Assembly: GCF_031921685.1 (NCBI RefSeq)
Contig: NZ_JAPDHU010000002.1
Span: 1,872,764-1,936,763, forward strand
Length of the DNA stretch: 64,000 nt
Origin: Terripilifer sp031921685
GTDB lineage: Bacteria; Pseudomonadota; Alphaproteobacteria; Rhizobiales; Beijerinckiaceae
Direction of reading: 5' to 3'
Position 1 is the stretch's first letter. Each line of letters begins with the position of its first letter. Below are positions 51,318 through 61,076 of this stretch, one piece after another. The position numbers and the translations under genes were made by a program. The notes below the pieces were generated by a model that worked only from the letters and a program-made list of their open reading frames with translations, was not told the origin of the DNA and did not search any database.

Positions 51318-52238
51318 ATGGCTGAACAGTACAGGAACCTGCCGCTGAACCCGCTCAGGGCCTTTGCTATTGCAGCGCAATACAACACGTTCACGGCCGC
51401 TGCGAACCATATGGGCATCAGCCAGGTCGCCATCAGCCGACAGATTTCGATCCTGGAAAATTATCTGGGCGTCAAACTCTTCGAACGCCGGGCCCGCTCG
51501 GTGAAGCTCACCGATGTCGGTCGCTCGTTCAGCCGGGAGATCGTCGGCTTATTCCACGATCTGGAACTGGCGACCCAGCGCGTTTTGCACAACGAGAGCG
51601 AGACGATCGTGCATATGCGGATCTATCCGACCCTGGTGCATTATTGGCTGCTGCCCCGCTTGAAAGGATTCTACGATAGCTATCCGGGCTATTCGGTGCG
51701 GCTCGACACGAGTGTCCAGCCGCTCGATTTTCGCGGCACCCATCTCGATCTCGCCTTCCAGCTCGGCCAGGGTACATGGAGCGAAACGCGCTGCCGCAAG
51801 CTCTTCGACGAAACGATCGACGTGGTCTGCAGTCCGGAATATGCGGAACGCTTCGACGGCTTCCGCAAACCATCGGATCTGTCCCGAGCCATGCTGCTGC
51901 ACGCCAAATATCGGCGGCGGGAATGGGATCTTTGGGCGGACGCGGCCGGGGTCTCCTTGCCCGATAGCGCCGGTATGAGCTTTGAAAGCTCATTGCTGGC
52001 CTACGGAGCTGCGCGCGATGGCCTTGGCCTTGCGATCGGACAAATCGACATATTGCAGGATGAGCTGGCCTCAGGGCGGCTTGTGCGCCCGTTCAAGCGG
52101 CCAGTGCAGACCGGCTCGTCCTTTTACCTCGTCTGGCCAACCTTGAAGTCGGTCTCAATTCCGACACGGCGCTTTATCGATTGGTTGCTGACACTCAGTG
52201 GCGAACCGAACGAGTTTATGAAACGCAAAGGCAATTGA
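51318..52238 (+). CDS. LysR family transcriptional regulator (GcvA-like)
   Basis: 306 residues. The winged helix-turn-helix (PLRAFAIAAQYNTFTAAANHMGISQVAISRQISILENYLGVKLFERRARSVKLTD) starts at residue 10. The effector domain has the GcvA-like VVCSPEYAERF and GLGLAIGQIDIL segments. It diverges from the dehydrogenase-synthetase-TctBA operon, with about 100 bases between, and lies upstream of the FUSC exporter on the same strand. It most likely controls one of these. The start has only a weak GGGAA eleven bases before it. Confidence 0.9.
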   Translation: MAEQYRNLPLNPLRAFAIAAQYNTFTAAANHMGISQVAISRQISILENYLGVKLFERRARSVKLTDVGRSFSREIVGLFHDLELATQRVLHNESETIVHMRIYPTLVHYWLLPRLKGFYDSYPGYSVRLDTSVQPLDFRGTHLDLAFQLGQGTWSETRCRKLFDETIDVVCSPEYAERFDGFRKPSDLSRAMLLHAKYRRREWDLWADAAGVSLPDSAGMSFESSLLAYGAARDGLGLAIGQIDILQDELASGRLVRPFKRPVQTGSSFYLVWPTLKSVSIPTRRFIDWLLTLSGEPNEFMKRKGN

Positions 52239-52334
52239 AACACAGCACTTTGCCAATGGGAACATGATCGACGTGAATGCATTCATTCACATAGCGCACT
52301 GTTTGCGGCCGGTATCTTCAGATGGCGGCCGCCC

Positions 52335-54425
52335 ATGCTGAAAATCATCCAGCAATTCACGTGGCGCGACGTCTTGTTTTCCGTCAAAACGTTCGCCGCC
52401 GCGATGCTGGCGCTGTTCATCGCCTTCCATCTCAATCTCTCCCAACCAAGCTGGGCACTGACGACGGTCTACATTGTCTCCCAGCCGTTGGCGGGGATGG
52501 TGTTGGCCAAATCCATCTTTCGGGTTCTCGGAACGCTGATCGGCGCCGTCATGTCGCTGGTTTTCGTGGCGCTTTTTTCCAATGCGCCAGAATTGTTCTG
52601 TCTGGTTCTAGCTCTTTGGATCGGCGCAGGCACGTTCATCACCATTTATCTACGCGACGCGCCGCAGGCCTATACCGGCATGCTAGCTGGCTATTCCGCC
52701 GCCATCATCGGCCTCCCCGCGGCGCTGGCGCCTGCCACCGCCTTTGACTTTGCCGTCGCGCGCTGCCTTGAGATTACTCTCGGCATCACCTGCGCCGCAC
52801 TGATGCACCACGTCGTCTTTCCCCGCCGCGCCGGCGACGCATTGCGCAAGGCCCTCGCCACCACGCTCCCGACGATGGCGCAGTGGGTTTCCGACGCCCT
52901 GCGCGGACAGGAGGGCGAAACCAAGGGCCTGGCCGATCGACGCCAGATCATATCGTCGATCCTCGCTCTCGGTTCGCTGCGCATATTCGCGGCCCTCGAT
53001 ACACCAACAATCCGCGTGATCGATTCCGCCATTCGCCAATTTCAGGGCAAATTGCTGTCGCTGCTCGCTTTGCTCGTCGCGGTCTACGATCGGTTCGCCA
53101 TCTTGCAGCGTGACCAGCCGGCAGCGGCGGAAAAACTGCGACCACTGCTGGAGCGCGTGGTCACCCATGTCACCGAAACAGCTAATGCTGCAACACCGGA
53201 ACAATCCCAACGGGAAACCGATCTGGAAATCTCATTGGCGGCCGACATCCAAGCCCATCTGCCACCAGCCCATGCCCTGAGAAGCGATCCGCAAAGCTTT
53301 CTGACACGCAGCATTCTCCTGCGTCTCAACGACATCGTGGCGATGTGGCAGGAGATCGTTTGGATACGAACCCATATTGCCGCCAATGTTCGCCTCCCCG
53401 GCGATGGCGCGGCACCATCCTTTCAACCCTATCGCGATACGATGTTCGCGTTGATCGGTGGCGCCATCTCCACCATTACCGTCCTGATCGCCAGCGCATT
53501 CTGGATTCAAACCGCTTGGCCGAACGGCCCTGCGGCTGTCACTTTTGCCGGTGTCATGTGCGCGATCATGGGCGCGCGCGACGATCCTGCAGCAGCGGCC
53601 ATGACTTTCCTGAAGGTCAGCGTGGTCGGCGCCATCATCGCCGCTTTCTATCTTTTTGTTCTGTTGCCGCCGCTCAGCACCTTTCCGGCGCTGGTCGTCG
53701 CATTGGCGCCCTTCTATCTCATTTGTGGCATCTTCCTCACTGCTCCAACCGCTATTCCCTTCATCATCCCCGCAATCTTCATCGGTGGCGGCCTAATGAG
53801 CGTGTCGAACCAGATGAGCTATGATTTCGCCGCTTTCCTGAACAACTTCTTCGGCTATATGGCCGGTATCGGTATCGGCGCTTTGGCATTGGCGCTGCTG
53901 CGTCCGCTGGGATCGGGGTGGATCGTGCAACGCCTGATGCGCGGGACCCGAGTCGATCTAGCACGGGTCGCAAACCGGCAGATACCGGAATCCCGCACCA
54001 ATTTCGAAAGTCGCATGTTCGATCGGATCAATGCGCTGCTGATGCGGCTCGACCCTCGCATCGCCGATCAGAGAGCGGCCATGCAAGGCGGGCTCGCCAG
54101 CCTCAGGATCGGCTTGAATATCCTGGCCCTCAGACGAAATCGCCTGCTGTTGCCGACGCAGGCTGCCCGAGCTGTCGACAGAGCTCTCACCGCCTTGGCG
54201 AATTGTTTCGACAAGGCGGCTCGGCAAGGACAAATGCCATCGCCCCTGTCCCTTCTCGAAGCGGCGCGGAACCGTGTTCTGGCCCAGCCAGAAAATGACT
54301 TACTCACCCAGACGGCCCAAGCGCTCTACGGCATCGAGACAACTTTAAGACAACATGCTGGCTTCTTCGGACTGCCAGAGCAACGCTTGCCCGCCGCCGC
54401 ATCGATGGGGACTGTTGAGGCATGA
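52335..54425 (+). CDS. FUSC family (AaeB-like) aromatic acid exporter
   Basis: 696 residues with two blocks of about five to six membrane segments (residues 15-170 and 360-530) and soluble domains between and after. Motifs include FHLNLSQPSWALTTVYIVSQPLAGMVLAKSIFRVLGTLIGA near the N-terminus, which repeats in the second block. AaeB-type proteins export hydroxylated aromatic carboxylates. The gene overlaps a DUF1656 gene by ATGA; an AaeA-like fusion protein follows. No clear ribosome site is seen before the ATG. Confidence 0.88.
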   Translation: MLKIIQQFTWRDVLFSVKTFAAAMLALFIAFHLNLSQPSWALTTVYIVSQPLAGMVLAKSIFRVLGTLIGAVMSLVFVALFSNAPELFCLVLALWIGAGTFITIYLRDAPQAYTGMLAGYSAAIIGLPAALAPATAFDFAVARCLEITLGITCAALMHHVVFPRRAGDALRKALATTLPTMAQWVSDALRGQEGETKGLADRRQIISSILALGSLRIFAALDTPTIRVIDSAIRQFQGKLLSLLALLVAVYDRFAILQRDQPAAAEKLRPLLERVVTHVTETANAATPEQSQRETDLEISLAADIQAHLPPAHALRSDPQSFLTRSILLRLNDIVAMWQEIVWIRTHIAANVRLPGDGAAPSFQPYRDTMFALIGGAISTITVLIASAFWIQTAWPNGPAAVTFAGVMCAIMGARDDPAAAAMTFLKVSVVGAIIAAFYLFVLLPPLSTFPALVVALAPFYLICGIFLTAPTAIPFIIPAIFIGGGLMSVSNQMSYDFAAFLNNFFGYMAGIGIGALALALLRPLGSGWIVQRLMRGTRVDLARVANRQIPESRTNFESRMFDRINALLMRLDPRIADQRAAMQGGLASLRIGLNILALRRNRLLLPTQAARAVDRALTALANCFDKAARQGQMPSPLSLLEAARNRVLAQPENDLLTQTAQALYGIETTLRQHAGFFGLPEQRLPAAASMGTVEA

Positions 54426-54619
54426 TCAAGGAAATCAATCTGGACGGTGTCTATTTTCCACCGCTGGTCGGCTATCTCCTGGGAACCGCCGTCGTCTGGT
54501 ACATCATTCGTTACCTGCTCGATTGGTCGGGCTTCTATCGATTTGTCTGGCATCCGCCCCTGTTCAACACCGCCTTGTACGTCATTCTGCTCAGCGCCTT
54601 CGTCGGCGCGACACTTTAA
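54422..54619 (+). CDS. DUF1656 small membrane protein (AaeX-like)
   Basis: 65 residues with two predicted helices (YFPPLVGYLLGTAVVWYIIRYLL and NTALYVILLSAFVGATL). DUF1656 proteins are found between aaeB- and aaeA-type genes; their role in export is not defined. Its ATG overlaps the FUSC stop by four bases, and the fusion-protein gene follows after 20 bases. Confidence 0.9.
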   Translation: MIKEINLDGVYFPPLVGYLLGTAVVWYIIRYLLDWSGFYRFVWHPPLFNTALYVILLSAFVGATL

Positions 54620-54639
54620 TATCGACGAGAGATCCACCG

Positions 54640-55563
54640 ATGCCCCGTGTCAGTTCATGGATCCGTATTCCGGTCACTCTTGTGGTCGCTCTCGCCGCAG
54701 TTATCGCGGGCTGGTATTTGTGGCGCACATATGAGGAAAGCCCGTGGACGAGAGACGGTCGTATCCGGGCCAATGTCGTCATGGTAGCGCCCGACGTGAA
54801 CGGCGCGGTGATCGACATCCGCGTCAAAGACAATCAGGAAGTCAAAATCGGCGATGTTCTTTTCACCGTCGATCCAGCCCGCTATCAGCTTGCCCTTTCT
54901 GAAGCCGAAGCGGCGCAAGCCGGCGCAAAAAGCCAGCTCGACCAAAAGCAGGAGGAACTCGAACGGCGAGAAAAGCTGAGTTCCGCCTCCATTTCGGCTG
55001 AAGCCCTCAACCAGGCGCGCACCGCGGTGCTCGCGGCTCAGGCCGCTTATGACCAGGCTGTCGCCTCCTATAGGGTTGCGAAACTCAATCTGGCCCGGAC
55101 AGAGGTGCGAACGCCGGTCAACGGCTACGTCACCAATCTGCTGATGGGCCGGGGCGACTATGCCACCGCCGGGCGTGCCATGCTGGCGATTGTCGACAGC
55201 GACTCCTATTATGTCGCCGGCTACTTCGAAGAAACCAAACTGCGCCGCATCCGCGCTGGCGACAAAGTCTCCATCCGACTGATGGCCTATGAGCCGGCGA
55301 TGAGCGGCCACGTCGAAAGCGTGGCACGCGCCATCACCGATCGCGACAATGCCCTGGGCAGCGATCTGGTGGCCAACGTCAATCCGACATTTAGCTGGGT
55401 GCGTCTGGCGCAACGCATTCCCGTTCGCATTGCGATCGACCAAATTCCGCCCGGCATTACATTGAGCGCCGGCATGACAGCGACCATCGTCGTGACCGAG
55501 CAGACGGACGAACGCGAAGCGGGCCATAGTCGCCGGCACGGGCTCAGCCTAAAGTTGCTATAA
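54640..55563 (+). CDS. HlyD/AaeA-like periplasmic adaptor protein
   Basis: About 307 residues. One N-terminal helix (IRIPVTLVVALAAVIAGWYLW) precedes the lipoyl/hybrid domain (VAPDVNGAVIDIRVKDNQEVKIGDVLFTVDPARYQL), a short helical hairpin (residues 100-160) and a barrel domain (VRTPVNGYVTNLLMGRGDYA). It bridges the FUSC exporter to the outer membrane. ATG 54640 is the start of the hydrophobic helix; the reading frame is open upstream within the DUF1656 gene but has no such features there. Confidence 0.88.
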   Translation: MPRVSSWIRIPVTLVVALAAVIAGWYLWRTYEESPWTRDGRIRANVVMVAPDVNGAVIDIRVKDNQEVKIGDVLFTVDPARYQLALSEAEAAQAGAKSQLDQKQEELERREKLSSASISAEALNQARTAVLAAQAAYDQAVASYRVAKLNLARTEVRTPVNGYVTNLLMGRGDYATAGRAMLAIVDSDSYYVAGYFEETKLRRIRAGDKVSIRLMAYEPAMSGHVESVARAITDRDNALGSDLVANVNPTFSWVRLAQRIPVRIAIDQIPPGITLSAGMTATIVVTEQTDEREAGHSRRHGLSLKLL

Positions 55564-55621
55564 AGCTATAGCAATAAGTGTTTTCCATGCTAAACTCCAT
55601 CATAGCTGTCCTGGAGTGCGT

Positions 55622-56524
55622 ATGAAGCCCCGTGAGTTAGACACGTCGATCGCATCTCCCGCCGCTTCGGCTTTTCTCGCCGAGCGTTCGCCGATGCCGC
55701 TCTATCACCGGCTTTACGTCATTTTGCGCGACCGGATCGCCAGCGGCACCCACCCGGCCGGATCTGTTTTGCCGAGCGAAAACGAGCTTGCCGAAGCTTT
55801 TGGCGTCAGCCGCATCACGGCCAAGCGTGCCTTGGACGAATTGGCGACCGAAAGCCTAGTCGAGCGGGTGCGCGGACGTGGCACCACGGTCACCGGCCAA
55901 GCCGCAGCTCTTATCGGCGCGCGGCCCATCAGCGCCAGCATCGACGGCCTGCTGGAAAGCCTGAATGCCATTGGCCGCGAAACTTCGGTCGACGTGATCG
56001 AGTTCGGTTATGTCCAACCACCGGATTTTGCCCGCGTCCCCCTGGCGCTCGATCCTGGCGCTCTGGTGCAACGGGCAGTACGCGTGCGCAGCATCGACGG
56101 CGCTCCGCTGTCGCAATCGACCACTTATGTACCCGAGCGGGTCGGCCGCGCTTACGGTGCGAAAGATCTGGAGCGAACCGCACTCATCGATCTTCTGGAG
56201 CGAGCAGGCTTGGTCGTCGGCACGGCCGAACAATCGATCACCGCGACCTTGGCCGACACTCTAACGGCCTCTCGCCTCAAGGTGGGCGTCGGCGCACCGC
56301 TCCTTTTGATGAAACGCTGCGTCAAGGACACGGAGGGCAAGCCGGTCCAGTATATCGAAATCCTCTATCGTCCGGATCGCTTCGAATATCGCATGTCGCT
56401 AACGCGCGATCAGACCGCCGGCCACGGCCGGTTCGAAGCCGAACCTTCGACCACGAGCATGAAACGAAAGAAGCCACAACCGCGATCGACGCAATCAAAA
56501 ATGCAGAAGGGGAAAAGGCGATGA
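55622..56524 (+). CDS. GntR/HutC family regulator with UTRA domain
   Basis: About 300 residues. The winged helix-turn-helix (PLYHRLYVILRDRIASGTHPAGSVLPSENELAEAFGVSRITAKRALDELATESLVERVRGRGTTV, about residues 25-90) is followed by a UTRA ligand domain (VQRAVRVRSIDGAPLSQSTTYVPERVG, VQYIEILYRPDRFEYRM). ATG 55622 has CTGGAG five bases before it. Its stop overlaps the start of the receptor gene (ATGA), so it heads the import-hydantoinase operon. It probably represses the operon until the imported ligand, or a product, binds. Confidence 0.9.
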   Translation: MKPRELDTSIASPAASAFLAERSPMPLYHRLYVILRDRIASGTHPAGSVLPSENELAEAFGVSRITAKRALDELATESLVERVRGRGTTVTGQAAALIGARPISASIDGLLESLNAIGRETSVDVIEFGYVQPPDFARVPLALDPGALVQRAVRVRSIDGAPLSQSTTYVPERVGRAYGAKDLERTALIDLLERAGLVVGTAEQSITATLADTLTASRLKVGVGAPLLLMKRCVKDTEGKPVQYIEILYRPDRFEYRMSLTRDQTAGHGRFEAEPSTTSMKRKKPQPRSTQSKMQKGKRR

Positions 56525-57762
56525 GCAGAAGCACAGGCAACAACCTTCGAATCACGCGGCGCCGAATGATGGCGGGAACGGCCGGCCTCGGCCTCGCCAG
56601 CATCGGCATGCCAGCCGTGCTGCGCGCACAGAACCAGACCTTGAAAATCGGTATTTTGCATCCGGTGACGGGAGGCTTGGCCTATGAGGGCGAGCAAAGC
56701 CGCAAGGGTGCGCTGCTGGCGCTGGAAGAAATCAACGCCGCCGGCGGCATCAAATCGATGGGCGGGGCGAAGCTCGAAGCCATTCTGGCGGACGCCCAGT
56801 CGAAGCCCGAGGTTGGCGCTGCCGAGGTCGATCGGCTCGCCGAAGCCGGCGTTCTCGCCATCCAAGGACCTTATGCATCCGGCATCGCGCTCGCGACGAC
56901 CCAAGCGGCGGCAAAACACAATCTACCTCATCTTGTCGATGTAGGCGTCGTCGATCAGATCGTGACACGCGGCCTGCCGAATACGTTCCGCTTTGCGCCA
57001 GGCTTCGGCAAGGTCACGTCCTTCGCGCTCGAAGCGCTCCAAAAGATCAACGCGGCGGCGGGCAATCCGGCCAAGACGGCCGTCATCGTCCATGAAGATG
57101 GTGCTTTCGGCGCCGGCATGGCGAAGCTTCTCAACGAAAAGCTGCCTGGGCTTGGCATTCAGGTGCTCCAGACCCTGAGCCACCCCACCCCGCAACGCGA
57201 TTTCACCAACATCGCGCTGCAGATTAGGCAAGCCAATCCTGATCTCATCATACCGTCGAACTACAAGAACGACTTCATTCTGATGGCCCGCACGCTGCGG
57301 CAGCAGCGTGTGCGGCCGAAAGTGGCCAATTACGCGCTGCTCGGAGGCGCGGCATCGAATGTCGCTTTCGCCAAGCAATACCCTGATGCCGCCGAATATA
57401 TGATGGACTGCAACCACTGGTACAATCCGACCAAGGAACTGTCGAAAGCCTTTGCGAAGAAAGTCGCTGAGAAGGGTTGGGACCTGACTTATGAAGTGAT
57501 GCTGAATTATTCTTGCATGCGCGTGCTTGCCGACGCACTTGAGCGTGCGGCCGCGCCCGATCGCGCCAAGATCACCAGCGCACTCGCCTCCTCGACCTAT
57601 AACGATCACATCATGCCTTATGGCCCGACGAAATTCGTCAACGGTCAGAACGAGGGTGCGCAACCGGCCAATACGCAGATCCTCAAAGGCAATATCGAGG
57701 TCATCTATCCCAACGAATTCGCCTCAGCGAATACCGTTTTCCCGATCCCGCAAAACGGCTGA
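56521..57762 (+). CDS. ABC substrate-binding protein, branched-chain amino acid type
   Basis: 413 residues. The N-terminus NLRITRRRMMAGTAGLGLASIGMPAVLRAQ resembles a Tat signal (RRRMM). The body has the family landmarks LKIGILHPVTGGLAYEGEQSRKGALLALEEINAAGG, GAAEVDRLAEAGVLAIQGPYASGIALATTQAAA and a C-terminal GQNEGAQPANTQIL. Such receptors bind amino acids or short amides and urea-like compounds. It overlaps the regulator gene by ATGA. The ligand may be a hydantoin, oxoproline or similar ring amide, judged from the hydantoinase genes. Confidence 0.9.
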   Translation: MSRSTGNNLRITRRRMMAGTAGLGLASIGMPAVLRAQNQTLKIGILHPVTGGLAYEGEQSRKGALLALEEINAAGGIKSMGGAKLEAILADAQSKPEVGAAEVDRLAEAGVLAIQGPYASGIALATTQAAAKHNLPHLVDVGVVDQIVTRGLPNTFRFAPGFGKVTSFALEALQKINAAAGNPAKTAVIVHEDGAFGAGMAKLLNEKLPGLGIQVLQTLSHPTPQRDFTNIALQIRQANPDLIIPSNYKNDFILMARTLRQQRVRPKVANYALLGGAASNVAFAKQYPDAAEYMMDCNHWYNPTKELSKAFAKKVAEKGWDLTYEVMLNYSCMRVLADALERAAAPDRAKITSALASSTYNDHIMPYGPTKFVNGQNEGAQPANTQILKGNIEVIYPNEFASANTVFPIPQNG

Positions 57763-57788
57763 TCGGGCGTTTCGCGCGGCGTTCAACA

Positions 57789-58661
57789 ATGGTCAATTTC
57801 AGTCTGCTTTTACCCGCCGTGCTGAACGGAGTGACGACGGGGGCGATTTACGCCCTCATCGCACTCGGACTGACGCTGATCTATGGCGTATTGCACATTA
57901 TCAATTTCGCGCACGGCAGCCTATTGATGCTGGCGCTCTATGCGGCCTTCTTTCTTTATACTCTGGCCGGCATCGATCCCTATGTAGCGGTGCTGATCCT
58001 GGTGCCGGCCTTTTTCGTTCTGGGTTATGGCCTGCAACGCTTCGTCATCCAACCAACCAGTCATGGGCGTGATGAGAATATTCTCCTTGTCACCCTGGGC
58101 CTTGCCATCATCATCGACAATCTCGCGCTCTGGCTGTGGACATCGACGACACGCACCATCGACACTTGGTATGCGTTTGAGGTGGTCGACTTGGGTTTTG
58201 CCTTCATCCCGCTGCCGAAGGTCATCGCCTTTTTTGGTGCCCTCGCTTTTGCCGCCCTCTTGTGGGCGTTGATCACCTTCACCGATCTGGGCCGAGCGAT
58301 CCGGGCCGTGGCGCGAGAACGTGATGGCGCGCGCCTGGTCGGCATTCGCGTCGAGCATGTTTATGCCATGACGTTTGGCATCGGCACGGCAGCAGTGGCC
58401 GCCGCGGCCTGCTTTCTCCTGCCAACATTCTATGTCACGCCCCAGGTCGGCTATGCCTTCGTGCTTGTCGCCTTCACGACAGTCGTGCTCGGTGGCATGG
58501 GTAGTTTCGTCGGCGCGCTGAGTGCCGGGCTCCTGCTCGGCATCGTCGAATCCCTCGGCGGCCTTTATCTCGGCGAGAGCTTGGGCCAGCTCGGCATTTT
58601 CGTCATTTTCATCCTCATCCTGCTGTTTCGTCCGATGGGACTGTTTGGAGCCCGCGCATGA
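57789..58661 (+). CDS. livH: Branched-chain-type ABC permease LivH
   Basis: 290 residues with about eight membrane segments. Typical segments are NGVTTGAIYALIALGLTLIYGVLHIINFAHGSLLMLALYAAFFLYTLAG and RAVARERDGARLVGIRVEHVYAMTFGIGTAAVAAAA. It forms the membrane channel with LivM. It starts 26 bases after the receptor stop and its stop overlaps livM by ATGA. No clear ribosome site precedes the ATG. Confidence 0.9.
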   Translation: MVNFSLLLPAVLNGVTTGAIYALIALGLTLIYGVLHIINFAHGSLLMLALYAAFFLYTLAGIDPYVAVLILVPAFFVLGYGLQRFVIQPTSHGRDENILLVTLGLAIIIDNLALWLWTSTTRTIDTWYAFEVVDLGFAFIPLPKVIAFFGALAFAALLWALITFTDLGRAIRAVARERDGARLVGIRVEHVYAMTFGIGTAAVAAAACFLLPTFYVTPQVGYAFVLVAFTTVVLGGMGSFVGALSAGLLLGIVESLGGLYLGESLGQLGIFVIFILILLFRPMGLFGARA

Positions 58662-59623
58662 CCGCCAAAATCACAGGTGCGGTCTTGCTGGCATTGCTTT
58701 TCTGCGTACCCTTTGCCGTTCAGTCCGAATTTTGGCTGTCGTTCTGGCTGCTCGTCCTAATGTACGCCTTCCTGGGCCAGGCGTGGAACGTGCTAGGCGG
58801 CTACGGTGGCCAGTTCTCCTTCGGCCATGCGCTGTTCTTTGGCATCGGCGCTTTCGGCACTGCCATCCTACAGGTCCGTCATGGCCTAAACGCTTATGCG
58901 GCTGGAGCCATCGCCATCGCGCTTGGCGCCATCGTCGGCTGCGCGGTGGGTCTTCTCGTCTTTCGGTATCGACTGCGCGGCGCCTATTTCGCGCTTGTCA
59001 CGCTCGCCTTCGCTGAAGTCGCCCGCATCCTTATTTCCTCTTTTGACTATACCGGCAGCGGCTTTGGCATGCTGGTGCCACTGGCGCGCGGAGCGGCCAA
59101 CTTTCAATTCGAGGATCGGCGGATTTTCTACGTCATCGCCTGGACCCTCGTGGTAATCGGTGCCTTGATTGCTTGGTGGCTTGAAAATTCCCGTTTCGGC
59201 GCGCGGTTGATGGCCGTCCGCGAAAACGAGGATGCGGCTCAGGCCCTCGGCATCAATCTCATCCGCACCAAGGTCTTCGCCATTACCCTCTCGGGCGCGA
59301 TGGCGGCCACCGTCGGCGTCTTCTACGTGCAAAATTTCCTCTTCGTCGACAGCCACCTGGCTTTCGGTCCCGCCATGTCGATCGAAGCCCTCTTGGTCTC
59401 GATCATTGGCGGTATGGGAACGATGTTCGGTCCCCTGTTCGGCGCGGTGGTTCTGCACGCTCTGGGCGAAGCGGCCAAACAAGTGACTGGCAATGCCCCG
59501 GGACTCAACCTCGCCTTTTATGGCCTCCTGCTCATTCTGGCTCTGCGCTTCCTGCCAAATGGTATAACCGGTCTGTTGTCTCGCCGCATGGCTCGACGCT
59601 CTTCGGAGCGCGCCCATGCTTGA
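58658..59623 (+). CDS. livM: Branched-chain-type ABC permease LivM
   Basis: 321 residues with about nine membrane segments. The family motif AWNVLGGYGGQFSFGHALFFGIGAFGTAIL and the loop SRFGARLMAVRENEDAAQALGINLIRTKVFAITLSGAMAATVG are present. It pairs with LivH. Its ATG overlaps the LivH stop and its last bases overlap the LivG start. Confidence 0.9.
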   Translation: MTAKITGAVLLALLFCVPFAVQSEFWLSFWLLVLMYAFLGQAWNVLGGYGGQFSFGHALFFGIGAFGTAILQVRHGLNAYAAGAIAIALGAIVGCAVGLLVFRYRLRGAYFALVTLAFAEVARILISSFDYTGSGFGMLVPLARGAANFQFEDRRIFYVIAWTLVVIGALIAWWLENSRFGARLMAVRENEDAAQALGINLIRTKVFAITLSGAMAATVGVFYVQNFLFVDSHLAFGPAMSIEALLVSIIGGMGTMFGPLFGAVVLHALGEAAKQVTGNAPGLNLAFYGLLLILALRFLPNGITGLLSRRMARRSSERAHA

Positions 59624-60368
59624 AGTGCGCGAGCTGAGCAAACGGTTTGGCGGCATCCAAGCAGTGAACACCGCGTCGCTTGACGTATATGAAAACGAGA
59701 TCGTCGCCCTGCTCGGTCCCAACGGTGCCGGCAAGACGACATTATTCGCGGCCATCGCCGGCTTCGTGCGGCCGGATAGCGGCAATGTGCGATTGGCCGG
59801 CCGCGACATCACGAGCTTGCCGCCTCACGTCATCTGCGCCCGCGGGCTCGTGCGGACGTTCCAAATCGTCCAGCCCTTTGGCGCCTTGACCGTGCGCGAG
59901 AATATCGCCGTCGGCGCGCACCTCCACCATGCATCCCGACGCCAGGCACTCGCCCGAGCGGAAGACGTGGCGGAAAAGGTCGGCCTCGGCCCGCGCCTCA
60001 ATCAGCCAGCCGCCACATTGACCGTTGCCGGACGCAAGCGCCTCGAATTGGCCCGCGCCCTGGCCACCGATCCCAAACTGCTTTTGCTTGATGAAGTAAT
60101 GGCCGGCCTCAACCCAATGGAAGTGTCCGAAATCGTACCGGTCATCCAGGCGATCCGTGGCAGTGGCGTGACCATTTTGCTGATCGAACACGTCATGCAA
60201 GCCGTCGTCAGCCTCGCTGAACGTGCTTACGTTCTCAACAACGGCCGTATCATCGCTTCCGGCACCACCGCCGAAATCGCCAGCGATCCTCAGGTGATCG
60301 AAGCCTATCTCGGTCACGGTGCTGCAGCGCGTGTGCAAAGCCGGCTGGAGGCGCGCCATGCTCCTTGA
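59616..60368 (+). CDS. livG: Branched-chain-type ABC ATPase LivG
   Basis: 250 residues. Walker A GPNGAGKTT, signature LTVAGRKRLELARALATDPKLL, Walker B LLLDEVMAGLNPMEV and the H-loop IEHVMQAV are present. The signature is VAGRKR rather than LSGG, a divergence that is common in LivG. Starts eight bases before the LivM stop. It hydrolyses ATP for the importer with LivF. Confidence 0.9.
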   Translation: MLEVRELSKRFGGIQAVNTASLDVYENEIVALLGPNGAGKTTLFAAIAGFVRPDSGNVRLAGRDITSLPPHVICARGLVRTFQIVQPFGALTVRENIAVGAHLHHASRRQALARAEDVAEKVGLGPRLNQPAATLTVAGRKRLELARALATDPKLLLLDEVMAGLNPMEVSEIVPVIQAIRGSGVTILLIEHVMQAVVSLAERAYVLNNGRIIASGTTAEIASDPQVIEAYLGHGAAARVQSRLEARHAP

Positions 60369-61062
60369 GGTAGACCGGCTGGAAGCTGGTTATGGCGTGG
60401 TGCCGGTGCTACGCGGCCTCAGCCTCCATGTCGCTTCGGGCGAGGTGATCGCCGTCCTGGGTGCCAATGGTGCCGGCAAATCCACACTCAACCGCGTGCT
60501 GAGCGGACTGATGCCGCCTTGGAATGGCCACGTGCGTTTCGAGGGTGTCGAGACCACGGGTCATGATGCGGCGGCCATGGTCGAAGCAGGCCTGGTACAT
60601 GTGCCGGAAGGTCGCCGCGTTTTTCCCAATCTCAACGTACGTGAAAATCTGGAATTGGGAAGTTATCGGCGCGGGCGCCCCCGCCGCAGGCAGAATTTGG
60701 AGCGTGCCTTCGAAATCTTCCCGAGGCTGAAGGAACGAACCGGCCAAGCCGCTGGCACATTGTCCGGTGGCGAACAGCAAATGCTCGCCATTGCCCGCGG
60801 CCTGATGGCGGAACCGAAACTTCTAATTCTAGATGAACCGTCGCTTGGCCTGTCGCCCCTCTTGGTCGAGGAGATGTTCGGCTTGGTCCAGCGCATTCGC
60901 GAGGATGGGCTCGGCATCCTTCTTGTCGAACAGAACGTGGTCCAGTCCCTAGCCATCGCCTCGCGCGCCTACATGCTGGAAAACGGCGCCTTCACGCTGG
61001 AAGGGCCGGCCGCCACCCTGCTCGAGAATCCGCAACTCAAAAAAGCCTATCTGGGCTTATGA
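60358..61062 (+). CDS. livF: Branched-chain-type ABC ATPase LivF
   Basis: About 234 residues. Walker A GANGAGKST, the signature LSGGEQQMLAIARGLM, Walker B LLILDEPSLGLSPLL and a final YMLENGAF segment typical of LivF are present. ATG 60358 overlaps the LivG stop by eleven bases; no long upstream extension is expected. Its last codon (ATGAGC) overlaps a possible start for the HyuB gene. Confidence 0.9.
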   Translation: MLLEVDRLEAGYGVVPVLRGLSLHVASGEVIAVLGANGAGKSTLNRVLSGLMPPWNGHVRFEGVETTGHDAAAMVEAGLVHVPEGRRVFPNLNVRENLELGSYRRGRPRRRQNLERAFEIFPRLKERTGQAAGTLSGGEQQMLAIARGLMAEPKLLILDEPSLGLSPLLVEEMFGLVQRIREDGLGILLVEQNVVQSLAIASRAYMLENGAFTLEGPAATLLENPQLKKAYLGL

Positions 61063-61076
61063 GCTGGAGTTTTAAA

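Noticed and set aside
58886..59812. A 308-residue minus-strand frame over livM and livG
   Set aside because: Shadow of livM; the charged, repeat-like sequence matches no family.
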